In this document: positions 26,257 through 34,100 of the stretch, piece by piece
Layout of the letters: each line of letters opens with the position of its first letter
Numbering within the stretch: position 1 is the first letter of the stretch
Notes under the pieces: generated by a model
Told to the model about the DNA's origin: nothing
The model's input: only the letters and a program-made list of their open reading frames with translations
Database searches by the model: none
NCBI RefSeq assembly: GCF_014649375.1
Contig: NZ_BMSX01000043.1
Span: forward strand, 1 to 50,229
Length of the DNA: 50,229 nt
Source of the DNA: Streptomyces aurantiogriseus
Lineage (GTDB): Bacteria; Actinomycetota; Actinomycetes; Streptomycetales; Streptomycetaceae
Direction of reading: 5' to 3'
Position numbers and translations under genes: made by a program

Positions 26257-26772
26257 ATGACAGCGCAGGGCGAGGCAATCCTGGCGGAACTTAGCTCTCT
26301 TCCAGCTCACGTGCGCGCGGACTACATCCGCATCCTCGAGACGGTCGTACGGGTCGCCCCCAGGGCATGGACCCGTCGCAGGGGCGTCCGGCTGCAGTGG
26401 ATCACACTCCATGACGGCGACGATGACGTCGTGGTGCAGGTCGACTCGGGCGAGCTGAGCAAGCACGTCGACTGGGACGGTCCACGGTCCGCCCGCTCCT
26501 TCGCCGGCGCCCTGCGGGAAAAGCTGGGAACGAACCAGTGCGCCGCTCTGGTCTATGGGAGCGCGATCGACTCGCGCACGTGGGGTTGGGCCCTCCCGCT
26601 CCTGGTCGGGCAGCTGCCCAGGCTGGACACAGCGGTGATGGTCGATGTCGAACACCGCACGGGAGCCAGATCCACGTTCTCGTTTCCGATCAAGTACCGG
26701 CGCTTGCTCGTCCGGCGCCTGCGGTTCGAGGAGGACGTGCGCGCGATCCTGCAGCGCGCCAGGAATGCCTGA
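26257..26772 (+). CDS. Hypothetical protein, 171 residues
   Basis: It starts at ATG 26257 with a G6 ribosome binding site seven bases upstream: MTAQGEAILAELSSLPAHVR. It has a helical N-terminus (RADYIRILETVVRVAPRAW), a beta-rich centre (VRLQWITLHDGDDDVVVQVD) and a basic C-terminus (YRRLLVRRLRFEEDVRAILQ). No signal peptide or membrane helix is present, and I do not recognise the family. Codon usage fits a real gene, and it stands alone between the SUKH gene and remnants. Confidence 0.65.
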   Translation: MTAQGEAILAELSSLPAHVRADYIRILETVVRVAPRAWTRRRGVRLQWITLHDGDDDVVVQVDSGELSKHVDWDGPRSARSFAGALREKLGTNQCAALVYGSAIDSRTWGWALPLLVGQLPRLDTAVMVDVEHRTGARSTFSFPIKYRRLLVRRLRFEEDVRAILQRARNA

Positions 26773-27114
26773 TGCGAGTTCCGCGACTGCCCGGCACCGA
26801 CCGCTGCCAGCCAGAAGGGTGCTCGCAGTTGCCGAGGCGCCCATCCCGGTGGTCAACCCGAGATCACCGCCCCGAGCCACGCCCTGTTGATGAGCAGAAC
26901 CCGAACAACTCGGCCACCACACTCCACCCGCCCCACCACATCGCCCTCCCAGCACCGTCCATGCCGCGCAGCGGCCGAGTCCTCGTGGGCGCGATCAGCA
27001 GGTCGAACTGAGAATGTGACGGTCTCACCCTTGGCCAGCAGACTGGGCCCAATCTTCAGCGCGGTGCCGTGAACGACTGCCGTCGGTAGATGATGTGAGG
27101 CTGGCTCGGATGTT
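26773..27114. other. Gap with an unidentified minus-strand fragment
   Basis: On the minus strand near 26995-27090 the phrase VHGTALKIGPSLLAKGETVT reads like a beta-sandwich protein fragment, but it has neither start nor continuation. The rest shows no recognisable coding sequence. Confidence 0.35.
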
Positions 27115-27485
27115 GTCGTCAGCGCCCGCGCCTACCTGGTGCCGGAGGCGACCATGGCGCTGGGGGTGCCCCCTCCGGGGGAGCATCAGCCGGGCCAAGC
27201 GCACCGTCTCCGGCGTGAGGTTCGACCAGCCCGGGGACGTCGCCTCCGTGCTGCGCGTCCTCTGCCTGGTCTTCAACGAGGGCTACGGCTGCGACGTCGA
27301 CCTTGCTGCCAAGGCCGTCCGGCTCCCCCCCCCGGCAGCCCGCGGCCCAGGTCGACCACCCCGAGGTGGCGGCATTGCTCGCCCTCAGGCTGCTCCACCA
27401 TGCCCAGCGCGCCGCCCGGACCGCGTGCCCGCCTGGCGGCGCTCGCGGCGCAGTCGAGGCGGCAGGCGGAACAGCGGCGCCGCCA
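27115..27485 (+). pseudogene. ECF sigma factor (SigJ-like, DUF6596 type) remnant
   Basis: Pieces in three frames match the C-terminal region of long ECF sigma factors: AYLVPEATMA, RAKRTVSGVRFDQPGDVASV, RVLCLVFNEGYGCDVDLAAK, then LRQPAAQVDHPEVAALLALR and LLHHAQRAARTA. The family reads FLVPEATMAQRISRAK, LYLIFNEGY and HPEVAGLLALMLLxxARRAART. At least two frameshifts are needed. The sigma-2 and sigma-4 regions are absent, so this is a dead 3' fragment. Confidence 0.7.
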
Positions 27486-27760
27486 TCGCAGACCTCAGCA
27501 AGCCCGCAGGGGTTAATGTCCTGCTCGCCGCCATACAGGAGCGCAGACCGGTCGACGTGCTCGTGGACAATGCCGGAACCTGCCCCTTCGCGCCCACGGC
27601 CATGATCAGGCGCTGTTCGACGCGGTCATCGACAGCGACGCGCGCACGGCATACTGCCTCACCACCGCACTGGGACAAAGATGGCAGCACAGGGTTACGG
27701 CACAGAGTCATCAACATCTCGAGCGCCCGCGTCGGAGCTGCACAATCAGCCGGTGGTCAC
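27486..27760 (+). pseudogene. Short-chain dehydrogenase remnant
   Basis: The fragment reads ADLSKPAGVNVLLAAIQERR and PVDVLVDNAGTCPFAPTA (the NNAG motif with Asn to Asp). After a frameshift come LFDAVIDSDARTAYCLTTAL and VINISSARVGA (the catalytic Ser strand). The nucleotide-binding N-terminus and the YxxxK region are missing. It directly follows the sigma-factor remnant, so a deletion joined the two. Confidence 0.7.
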
Positions 27761-27804
27761 ACAGAACGACCTGTTCGAGTTGCCGGTCCGCCTGAACGGT
27801 TGAC

Positions 27805-27835
27805 TTGCGCTGGAGTGCGCTCCAGGTCGTAGCGT
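27805..27835 (+). promoter_or_regulatory. MerR-type promoter with 19-bp spacer
   Basis: TTGCGC (27805-27810) and TAGCGT (27830-27835) are separated by 19 bp, and the spacer is filled by the dyad CTGGAG-TGCG-CTCCAG (27810-27825). This over-long spacer with a central dyad is the hallmark of promoters that MerR-family activators realign. An upstream TTGACT sits at 27800. The aldo/keto reductase starts about 140 bp downstream. No MerR gene is in the window. Confidence 0.65.
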
Positions 27836-27976
27836 CGCAGACAGCGCGGCGTACGAAGCCCGTGCCGCCCGGTCCCCCCACGGGATGCCGGACGGTGGAA
27901 TCCGTCGCTAGATGGATGAGGGGCTTGGCGCCGTCCGAACGACGAACGAGTGTGCAGGGAAAGGCTGGGACTCGGC

Positions 27977-28966
27977 ATGCAGAAGCGCAGTCTGCGGGAC
28001 CTCCAGGTATCGGCCATCGGCCTGGGGTGCATGGGCATGTCCGCTTTCTACGGATCCGCCGATCAGGAGGAGGGGATCGCGACCATCCGGCGCGCCCTCG
28101 ACCTCGGGGTGAACTTCCTCGACACCGCGCAGATGTACGGGCCGCTCACCAACGAGTCGCTCGTGGGCGAGGCGATCCGGGGGCATCGCGACGAGTACGT
28201 GATCGCGACGAAGTTCAACTACCGGATGGACAACGCCGTACCCGGCGACATCAGCACGGTAGGCCCGCAGGACGGTTCGGCCGAGCACGTCCGGAGCTCG
28301 GTCCACGGCTCCCTGAAGCGTCTGGGGACCGATCACATCGACCTGTATTACCAGCACCGCGTCGACCCGAGCGTGCCCATCGAGGAGACGGTCGGCGCGC
28401 TGGGCGAGCTGGTCGCCGAGGGCAAGGCGCGGCACATCGGGCTGAGCGAGGCGAGCGCGGAGACCATCCGGCGCGCCCACGCCGTGCACCCGATCACCGC
28501 AGTGCAGAGCGAGTACTCGCTGTGGTCACGGGACGTGGAGGCCGAGGTGCTGCCCATCTGCCGGGAGCTGGGCATCGGCTTCGTGCCGTACTCGCCGCTC
28601 GGCCGCGGCTTCCTTGCCGGGCGGTTCACCTCGCCGGACGAGCTGGACGCGAACGACTGGCGCCGTGAGAACCCGCGCTTCAAGGACGCCAACCTGGAGG
28701 CGAACCTGCGGCTGGCGGCGAAGGTGAAGGAGATCGCCGCCGAGAAGGAGGTGACCCCGGCCCAGCTGGCCATCGCCTGGGTGCTGGCCCAAGGCGAGAA
28801 CCTGGTGCCGATCCCGGGCACCAAGCGCCGCACCTACCTGGAACAGAACGCCGCCGCGGTCGACATCACGCTGACCGAGGACGACCTGGCCCGCATCGAC
28901 GCGGAGCTGCCCGAGGCTGCGGGTGAGCGGTATGACGAGGCAGGGATGCGAGCCGTCAATCGCTAG
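27977..28966 (+). CDS. Aldo/keto reductase
   Basis: From ATG 27977 (MQKRSLRDLQVSAIGLGCMG) the 329-residue protein shows the AKR13-like (alpha/beta)8 barrel with the full tetrad: Asp in NFLDTAQMYG, Tyr in the same motif, Lys in VIATKFNYR and His in DLYYQHRVD. The NADPH-binding C-terminal segment is LVPIPGTKRRTYLEQNAAAV. Enzymes of this group reduce aldehydes or ketones, including detoxification products. The MerR-type promoter upstream fits induction by reactive electrophiles or redox stress, which is inference. No operon partner follows. Confidence 0.94.
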   Translation: MQKRSLRDLQVSAIGLGCMGMSAFYGSADQEEGIATIRRALDLGVNFLDTAQMYGPLTNESLVGEAIRGHRDEYVIATKFNYRMDNAVPGDISTVGPQDGSAEHVRSSVHGSLKRLGTDHIDLYYQHRVDPSVPIEETVGALGELVAEGKARHIGLSEASAETIRRAHAVHPITAVQSEYSLWSRDVEAEVLPICRELGIGFVPYSPLGRGFLAGRFTSPDELDANDWRRENPRFKDANLEANLRLAAKVKEIAAEKEVTPAQLAIAWVLAQGENLVPIPGTKRRTYLEQNAAAVDITLTEDDLARIDAELPEAAGERYDEAGMRAVNR

Positions 28967-29138
28967 CCGGGGCGCGGAAGTCAGCTGCCGGGTTCTGCCG
29001 TCACCGGTGCCATGCACCACTGGCACAGCCGATTCTCCGGGTGTGCCAGTGTGGCGCAAGGCGAGTGGATATCACTCTGTGCAGCTCAGCGTCGGTGTGG
29101 CCGACGCTACCGCGCAACAGCTTTGGCACTACCGCGGG

Positions 29139-29873
29139 TCATTGGGCGCTCGCAACGGGACGGACGACGATTTCGTTGACGTCGACCTGCGAAGGCTGGG
29201 AAACGGCGAAGGCAATGGCCTCCGCGATGGCAGAGGCGGGCAGGGCTACGGCGCGGTAGGTCTTCATGGCCTCCCGGGCGGCAGGGTCGGAGATGCTGTC
29301 GGCGAGTTCGGACTCGGTCACGCCCGGGGAGACAAGGGTGACCCGGATGTCCCCGGTGGACTCCTGGCGTAGTCCTTCGGAGATCGCGCGGACGGCGAAC
29401 TTGGTGGCACAGTAGACGGCGGCGGTGGGAGAGACCTCGTACGCGCCGACGGAGGCGATGGTCACGAAGTGCCCGCCGCCCTGAGCACGCATCGCGGGCA
29501 GGGCGGCGGCGATACCGTGCAGGACTCCCCGCACGTTCACGTCGATCATCCGGTCCCACTCGTCGACCTTCAGCGCCTCCAGCGGCGAGAGCGGCATCAC
29601 TCCGGCGTTGTTGACCACCACGTCCACCCGGCCGTAGAGCTCGCGGGCAGCTGACACGAAGGCCCGGACATCGGCGGCATCCGTGACATCCAGCCGCTGG
29701 AACGCCGCAGTACCACCCGCAGCGGTGATCTCCTTGGTGAGCACCTCCAGACGATCGGTGCGCCGCGCTCCGAGGAACAGACGGTGGCCGTGGGTGGCAA
29801 GCCGGCGGGCGGTCGCCTCTCCGATCCCGCTGCTCGCTCCGGTGACCGCCACGACCTTGGCTGCGAATGTCAT
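29139..29873 (-). CDS. SDR family oxidoreductase
   Basis: ATG 29873 opens MTFAAKVVAVTGASSGIGEA, with the cofactor motif TGxxxGIG. It continues to NNAGVMPLSPLEALK, the catalytic Ser strand VTIASVGAYEVSP and Tyr-x-x-x-Lys in AAVYCATKFAVRA, giving 244 residues. The basic residue in the GARRTDRLE loop favours NADP. The ATG overlaps the upstream gene stop (ATGA), so it is translationally coupled to the Atu4866-type gene. The pair is divergent from an MmyB-type regulator, the usual arrangement for SDR genes under such repressors. Substrate unknown. Confidence 0.94.
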   Translation of the reverse strand: MTFAAKVVAVTGASSGIGEATARRLATHGHRLFLGARRTDRLEVLTKEITAAGGTAAFQRLDVTDAADVRAFVSAARELYGRVDVVVNNAGVMPLSPLEALKVDEWDRMIDVNVRGVLHGIAAALPAMRAQGGGHFVTIASVGAYEVSPTAAVYCATKFAVRAISEGLRQESTGDIRVTLVSPGVTESELADSISDPAAREAMKTYRAVALPASAIAEAIAFAVSQPSQVDVNEIVVRPVASAQ

Positions 29874-30136
29874 GCCTGCTTTTCCTCTCGGTAGAGCACG
29901 AGGTGCTCGTGGTAGAGCACGCCATCGCGGATGTCGCCCGTCGCGGTGAAACCGGAGTCGTCGAGGTAATCGATGTGGCTGCCGGTCACCTTGTAGCGGC
30001 CCGTGTACGCGCTGCGCCGGTTGCCGCGGGCCTCGTCGTATCGGCCGTCCGCCCGCAACTCCTGGCGGATGTGACCGTCCGCGGTTACCCACATGCCGAC
30101 CACGCCGGCATGGCCCTCCTGCGTGTTCCCTGTCAT
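29870..30136 (-). CDS. Atu4866-domain protein
   Basis: ATG 30136 (GGGAGTCCGTC upstream) begins MTGNTQEGHAGVVGMWVTAD. The 88-residue product continues GHIRQELRADGRYDEARGNR and HIDYLDDSGFTATGDI. This is the small beta-barrel Atu4866 family (W-x-T-x-DGxIRxEL and GYTGxYxVxGxxIxYxDDxGFxAxG patterns). Members often neighbour or fuse to oxidoreductases; their function is unknown and a lipocalin-like binding role is speculative. It is first in the operon with the SDR. Confidence 0.88.
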   Translation of the reverse strand: MTGNTQEGHAGVVGMWVTADGHIRQELRADGRYDEARGNRRSAYTGRYKVTGSHIDYLDDSGFTATGDIRDGVLYHEHLVLYREEKQA

Positions 30137-30215
30137 GACGGACTCCCTTCGTCGATGGGTGCGGATCTGTCCTGCCCGACCGAGTCTGGACAGGCCGAAG
30201 GCCGCCAGCCAGGAC

Positions 30216-30252
30216 GTGTGTTGCCTGGGTGCACCGCACCCAGGCAACACAC
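30216..30252. promoter_or_regulatory. 37-bp palindrome between divergent operons
   Basis: Arms TGTGTTGCCTGGGTGC and GCACCCAGGCAACACA are perfectly complementary around an ACC centre (30217-30251), and one further G/C pair extends the dyad to 30216-30252. It lies 26 bp before the MmyB-type regulator start and 80 bp before the Atu4866 start. A -10-like TAGCCT at 30266-30271 places it over the regulator's promoter. It is the likely operator for both directions. Confidence 0.75.
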
Positions 30253-30277
30253 CGCCCCGGCGGCCTAGCCTGAGTGC

Positions 30278-31111
30278 ATGGGCGACAACCACCTGGGAGA
30301 GTTCCTACGCGCGCGCAGGGCGGCCCTGCGGCCGCAGGACGTCGGCATGGCGAGCTACGGCGTGCGCAGAGTCATCGGACTGCGCCGTGAGGAGGTCGCC
30401 GTCCTGGCCGGGGTGAACGCGGATTACTACACCCGCCTGGAGCAGGGGCGCGAACGCCACCCCTCGGCCCAGGTACTCGACGCGCTCGGCCACGCCCTGC
30501 GACTGGGACCCGACGCCCACGCGCACCTGCACCAATTGGCCGGGACAGCGCCGAGTAACCAGTTCACCCACACCACGGACCGGGTCAGTCCCGCCCTTCG
30601 CCAGCTGATGGACGGCTACCCGGGCGCCCCAGCGTTCGTCATCAACCGGACCTTGGACGTCCTGGCGACCAACGCCCTGGCCGAGGCGCTGCACTCACCC
30701 TTCCAACAGGCGGACAATCTGGCGCGCATGACCTTCCTCGATCCGGCAGGCCGACAGTTCTACACCCGGTGGAGCAGCACGGCTCAGGCAACCGTGGGCC
30801 ATCTGCGCCAGGCGGCCGGCCTCGACCCGGACAACCCGCGGCTGCGGGAACTCGTCCGCGCCCTCACCGAGCACAGCGCGGACTTCACCCGCCTGTGGAA
30901 CACCCACGCCGTGCGTGGCAAGACCCAGGACGCCAAGCACTTCCTCCACCCGGACGTCGGCCCCCTGACCCTCACCTACCAGGCTTTCGACGTACGCGAC
31001 GCTCCGGGCCAGCAACTCGTCATCTACCAGGCAGAATCCGCCAGCCCCAGCGCCCAGGCCCTGGGCCTGCTCGGCTCCCTCCACGCCACCTCGAACCAGG
31101 CCACCGGGTAG
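30278..31111 (+). CDS. XRE-family regulator with MmyB-like ligand-binding domain
   Basis: The 277-residue protein has an N-terminal XRE HTH (residues about 5-80: RVIGLRREEVAVLAGVNADY, YTRLEQGRERHPSAQVLDAL). A PAS-like MmyB ligand-binding domain follows (about 105-270: FVINRTLDVLATNALAEALH, LTLTYQAFDVRDAPGQQLVI). In Streptomyces such regulators usually repress a divergent SDR or oxidoreductase and may bind fatty-acid-like ligands. Here the divergent target is the Atu4866/SDR pair, with the 37-bp palindrome between them. Confidence 0.94.
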   Translation: MGDNHLGEFLRARRAALRPQDVGMASYGVRRVIGLRREEVAVLAGVNADYYTRLEQGRERHPSAQVLDALGHALRLGPDAHAHLHQLAGTAPSNQFTHTTDRVSPALRQLMDGYPGAPAFVINRTLDVLATNALAEALHSPFQQADNLARMTFLDPAGRQFYTRWSSTAQATVGHLRQAAGLDPDNPRLRELVRALTEHSADFTRLWNTHAVRGKTQDAKHFLHPDVGPLTLTYQAFDVRDAPGQQLVIYQAESASPSAQALGLLGSLHATSNQATG

Positions 31112-31470
31112 ACAGCGGATCGTCCGCTGCATGGGCCTGGACGCCCTACCGCCGACTACAACGGCCGCATGTGACCCGTACTTGCCTCTGTCCACAGGAT
31201 TCGGGCCTGTCAGCTCCCTTTTCAAGGCCCGCTTGTTGACCGAGTCGACCGCGCACCGGGACCAGTCCAGCTCGCCGCGGGATCCCAGCTCGTCGAGGAT
31301 CAGGCGGTGGAGTTCGGCCCACACGCGGGCCTTCGTCCACTCGGTGAATCGTCGGTGGGCCGTCGCGCCGGACGGCCCGAACGACGCGGTCGGCAACTGC
31401 AGCCACGTGCAGCCCGAAGTCGCTACGAAGACGATCGCGGCCAGCACTTCCCGGTCGCCGTGCCGACGCC
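31112..31470 (-). pseudogene. IS5-family transposase fragment
   Basis: The minus-strand frame reads REVLAAIVFVATSGCTWLQL, FGPSGATAHRRFTEWTKARV and LDELGSRGELDWSRCAVDSV, then TGPNPVDRGKYGS. This is the N-terminal and first-Asp region of IS5-type transposases. It diverges after GKYGS (about 31150), losing the second half of the catalytic domain. The remaining sequence runs directly to the regulator stop at 31111. Confidence 0.8.
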
Positions 31471-31640
31471 GGCCACCGCCAGGCAGGTCAGCGGTCCGCC
31501 GGTCTCGTTGCGGAGCCTGGTGGTGGTCTTGTCGTGGTAGCCAGGAGCGTCCGCGACGATGGGGGCCGGCAGTTCGAGTAGCTGCTGGCGGATGGAGGAG
31601 CCGCGGGCATCTGCGGTCGGGATCCCGACTTCGTTCAGGC
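31471..31640 (-). pseudogene. Fragment of an integrase-associated protein tail
   Basis: The phrase ADARGSSIRQQLLELPAPIV continuing ADAPGYHDKTTTRL resembles the C-terminal segment of proteins commonly found next to tyrosine recombinases in Streptomyces (ADALGYHDKTTTRL). It is short, has no start, and joins the IS5 fragment by a frame change. The parent function is unknown. Confidence 0.4.
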
Positions 31641-31925
31641 GAGCGGACAGGTGGTCGGGGCGGGACGGCTGGCCCGGCCCGGCGGCCGGGGAAGAGCCAG
31701 CGGGAGTGCCGGGCAGCGTTCGGGGAAAGGGGGCACAACGGGTTCGAGATGCAGAGCGAGCATCCGTAATAGAGACTGGTGTTCTTCGGCTTCAGTGCTC
31801 ACTCGTGCAGCGCCCGCGTTTTTCACTGCCGCACGGCAAGTGATGCGCGACACGAAGCCCCATCACTGCGCAGCGATGAATCTTCCACGGCAGGACACGC
31901 CGACTACGGCCGAGGGATCATCGAC

Positions 31926-32750
31926 ATGATTCGCACGGAACACAGCGTCTTCGCCTTGAGCCCGGACAAGGGTGGTGTCTGGCACTACCACGACGGCACC
32001 TGGATCAAGGTCGGAGGTCCGGCAGCCAAACTGTACGGCGGGGAAGGGAACCTGTTGGCCATCAGTCCGACCACGGCCAACGTCTTCCGTTACCAAAACG
32101 AACCCGATCACTGGCAGCAGATCGGTGGCCCTGGTGCCTCGTTCGCCATCACCCGGTTCTCGGTGTACGGCCTCACCCCGGATCGTAAAGCCGTTTACAG
32201 CTACGACGGCGTGGGGACCTCTTGGACCAGGATCGGAGGCGCCGCCGGTGAGATATACGGCGGCCCGTGGGGATTGGTTGCCACCGATCCCAACACCGGT
32301 GCCCTGTTCCGGTACAACAACGGAAGCTGGGCACAAATCGGCGGTGCCGGCGCGTCATTCGCCGTCACCGGAGATTCCGTCTACGGCCTGACTCCCAGCC
32401 GTGATGCCGTGTACCGCTACGACGGTCAAGGAACTTCCTGGAGCAAGATCGGCACCGCCGCGGGCCGCATCTGGGGCGGTCTTTGGGGACTCATAGCCAC
32501 CGACCCCAGTACCGGGGCGCTGTTCGGCTACCAGTACCACAGTCCGGATGACAACCCGGATGAACCTCCGACATGGAGGCAAATCGGCGGTCCAGGCTTT
32601 GATTTCTCCGTCAGTTACGAGACGGTCTTCGGGCTGAGCACCAATCCGGTCGGAGGCGGCGTGTACCGCTATGACGGCGAAGGAACCTCGTGGACCAGGA
32701 TCGGCGGTCCCGCGGACTCGATCGCAGCCGCCCTCTGGGTCTCTGCCTGA
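31926..32750 (+). CDS. Seven-bladed beta-propeller (tectonin-like) protein
   Basis: ATG 31926 (GAGGGATC upstream) opens MIRTEHSVFALSPDKGGVWH; the product is 274 residues. It consists almost entirely of seven repeats of about 36-45 residues ending W-x-(K/Q/R)-IGG. Repeats 3, 5 and 7 carry V(Y/F)GL(T/S) plus VYxYDGxGTSWxxIG, while 4 and 6 carry GL(V/I)ATDPxTGALF. The alternation suggests duplication of a two-blade unit. Tectonin and related propellers bind glycans or other ligands. No signal peptide or membrane helix is visible, so it may be cytoplasmic or exported by another route. A hairpin terminator follows. It is intact amid transposon debris. Confidence 0.75.
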   Translation: MIRTEHSVFALSPDKGGVWHYHDGTWIKVGGPAAKLYGGEGNLLAISPTTANVFRYQNEPDHWQQIGGPGASFAITRFSVYGLTPDRKAVYSYDGVGTSWTRIGGAAGEIYGGPWGLVATDPNTGALFRYNNGSWAQIGGAGASFAVTGDSVYGLTPSRDAVYRYDGQGTSWSKIGTAAGRIWGGLWGLIATDPSTGALFGYQYHSPDDNPDEPPTWRQIGGPGFDFSVSYETVFGLSTNPVGGGVYRYDGEGTSWTRIGGPADSIAAALWVSA

Positions 32751-32779
32751 GGCAGGCGCGGTCTCTCCCTGAGGCGGCG

Positions 32780-32802
32780 CGTGGGCCTGTCCCCGGCCCA
32801 CG
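32780..32802 (+). terminator. Hairpin after propeller gene
   Basis: CGTGGGCC and GGCCCACG form an 8-bp stem around TGTCCCC, 30 bp after the propeller stop codon. This is a likely terminator for that gene. Confidence 0.6.
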
Positions 32803-32860
32803 TGCTTCCTGTAGGCACGGCCCTCCACGGCGCTACTGAGGTTTTCGGTTCGGGGTGACG

Positions 32861-32981
32861 TCATGGCGGCGTCGTGATCAGTCCGGTCTCGGCGATGAAC
32901 CCGTCGAGCAGGTCGGGGCGGTACTGCATCCGTTTGAGGCGGGTGCGGACGAGCCCGGCGAGGGCAGTGCCGTGACAGCGC
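32861..32981 (-). pseudogene. Possible transposase C-terminal remnant
   Basis: The minus strand reads TALAGLVRTRLKRMQYRPDL, then LDGFIAETGLITTPP and a stop. Phrases like LVRTRLKxxQYRPxLIDGFLAxTGL end some Streptomyces transposases. With only about 38 residues the assignment is weak. Confidence 0.35.
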
Positions 32982-33074
32982 CCCGCGCAAGGAACGGTCG
33001 CGGTCCGCCGCGCCGGCACGGCGCCCCCGGGAGCAAGCCCCGACCCCGGGCACCGTGCCGGCCTTGGTGCAAGG

Positions 33075-33278
33075 TCAGGCCGGAGTGATGTTCTCCGCCT
33101 GCGGACCCTTCTGGCCCTGGGTGATGTCGAACGTCACGGCCTGGCCTTCCTGGAGCTCACGGAAGCCACTGGCGTTGATGTTGGAGTAGTGAGCGAAGAC
33201 GTCGGGGCCGCCGCCGTCCTGCGCGATGAAGCCGAAGCCCTTTTCGGCGTTGAACCACTTGACGGTTCCGCTGGCCAT
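33075..33278 (-). CDS. CspA-family cold-shock protein
   Basis: The 67-residue protein is a complete single cold-shock domain: MASGTVKWFNAEKGFGFIAQ with RNP1 (KGFGFI), DVFAHYSNI with RNP2, then a QAVTFDITQGQKGPQAENIT end. It binds single-stranded nucleic acid, acting as an RNA chaperone. The ATG is preceded by GAAAGGCATCAGC, and the non-coding leader of about 100 bp or more is typical of csp genes with temperature-dependent 5' regions. It is monocistronic. Confidence 0.96.
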   Translation of the reverse strand: MASGTVKWFNAEKGFGFIAQDGGGPDVFAHYSNINASGFRELQEGQAVTFDITQGQKGPQAENITPA

Positions 33279-33699
33279 GCTGATGCCTTTCATCTGATGA
33301 CGAGTCCGCACCACGCGGACCCGGAGGTTGTCGTCCTGGTCCTCGGCACTGCACAGCAAAACGCCCGCACCTCGGCGCGGGCAGGAACTGCGAACCACGA
33401 CATCTACGGCTCGACGCTACAGGGCGGATGCGCCCATCACCAGTGGGTAAGGACCGTCAGACGCACCGGTGTTCAGCCACCTCGGCATGGACCTGGCCCC
33501 ACCACGGCGTGGAAGGCATGCAACCAAGCTGGTACGGCGCGCCTCCACGAGACGCCGGCCTGGTACAGCGCACCTCCGCCAGACGCCCGGCCCGCACCGG
33601 CCCCGGCCCTCACCCGCTCCGCAACCTTGCCACCGTACGCGGCATTCGTGCCTGCACTGCAAAGCCGCACGTCGAAAAGCCGCCGCCAGCAGCCCATGT
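33279..33699. other. csp leader and ISAs1 flank
   Basis: The right-hand part adjacent to the cold-shock gene should contain its promoter and leader. From about 33440 the plus strand is probably the decayed 5' half of the ISAs1 transposase that becomes readable at 33700, but no frame there shows a clear match. Confidence 0.35.
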
Positions 33700-34081
33700 G
33701 CCGCTCAGCTCGACCTCGCAGACCGGGCGCGCACGCCTCCTCGTCGAGGAGGGCCACACCCGTTACATCGCGCTGATCAAGGGCAACAACCCACCCTGCA
33801 TCGTGGTTGAAGGCCCTGCCATGGCGGGAGGTGCCACTCCTGGGCAAGACCCGGGCCACTGCGCACGGCATGGGGCAACGAGAACAAGATCCACACGTCA
33901 GGGACACACGTACGCCGAAGAAACCTCCCGGGTACGCACCGGCACCGCCCCACGCGCCGTGGTATCCCTGCGCCACCTGGCCATCAGCGCCCTTCGCCTG
34001 TCCGGCTGCGACAACATCGCCGCCGGACTGCGCAGACACTCCCGCGACACCATCCGGCCAACCACCCTCGGTATCACCTGA
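33700..34081 (+). pseudogene. ISAs1-family transposase, C-terminal remnant
   Basis: Pieces in two frames read VEEGHTRYIALIKGNN, LKALPWREVPLLGKTRATAH and, near the end, EETSRVRTGTAPRAVVSLRH with LAISALRLSGCDNIAAGLRR. These match the ISAs1 phrases IxKGNQPTLxxxLKALPWxxVP and EDxSRVRTGxAPxxMAxLRNLAI. The segment between them, including the last catalytic residue, is deleted, and frames shift at least twice. Inactive. Confidence 0.75.
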
Positions 34082-34100
34082 TCCGGTTTCGCCCGGCGAT

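Noticed and set aside
30695..31738. A 347-codon minus-strand frame
   Set aside because: Only the part at 31112-31470 is transposase; the remainder is antisense to the MmyB-type regulator.
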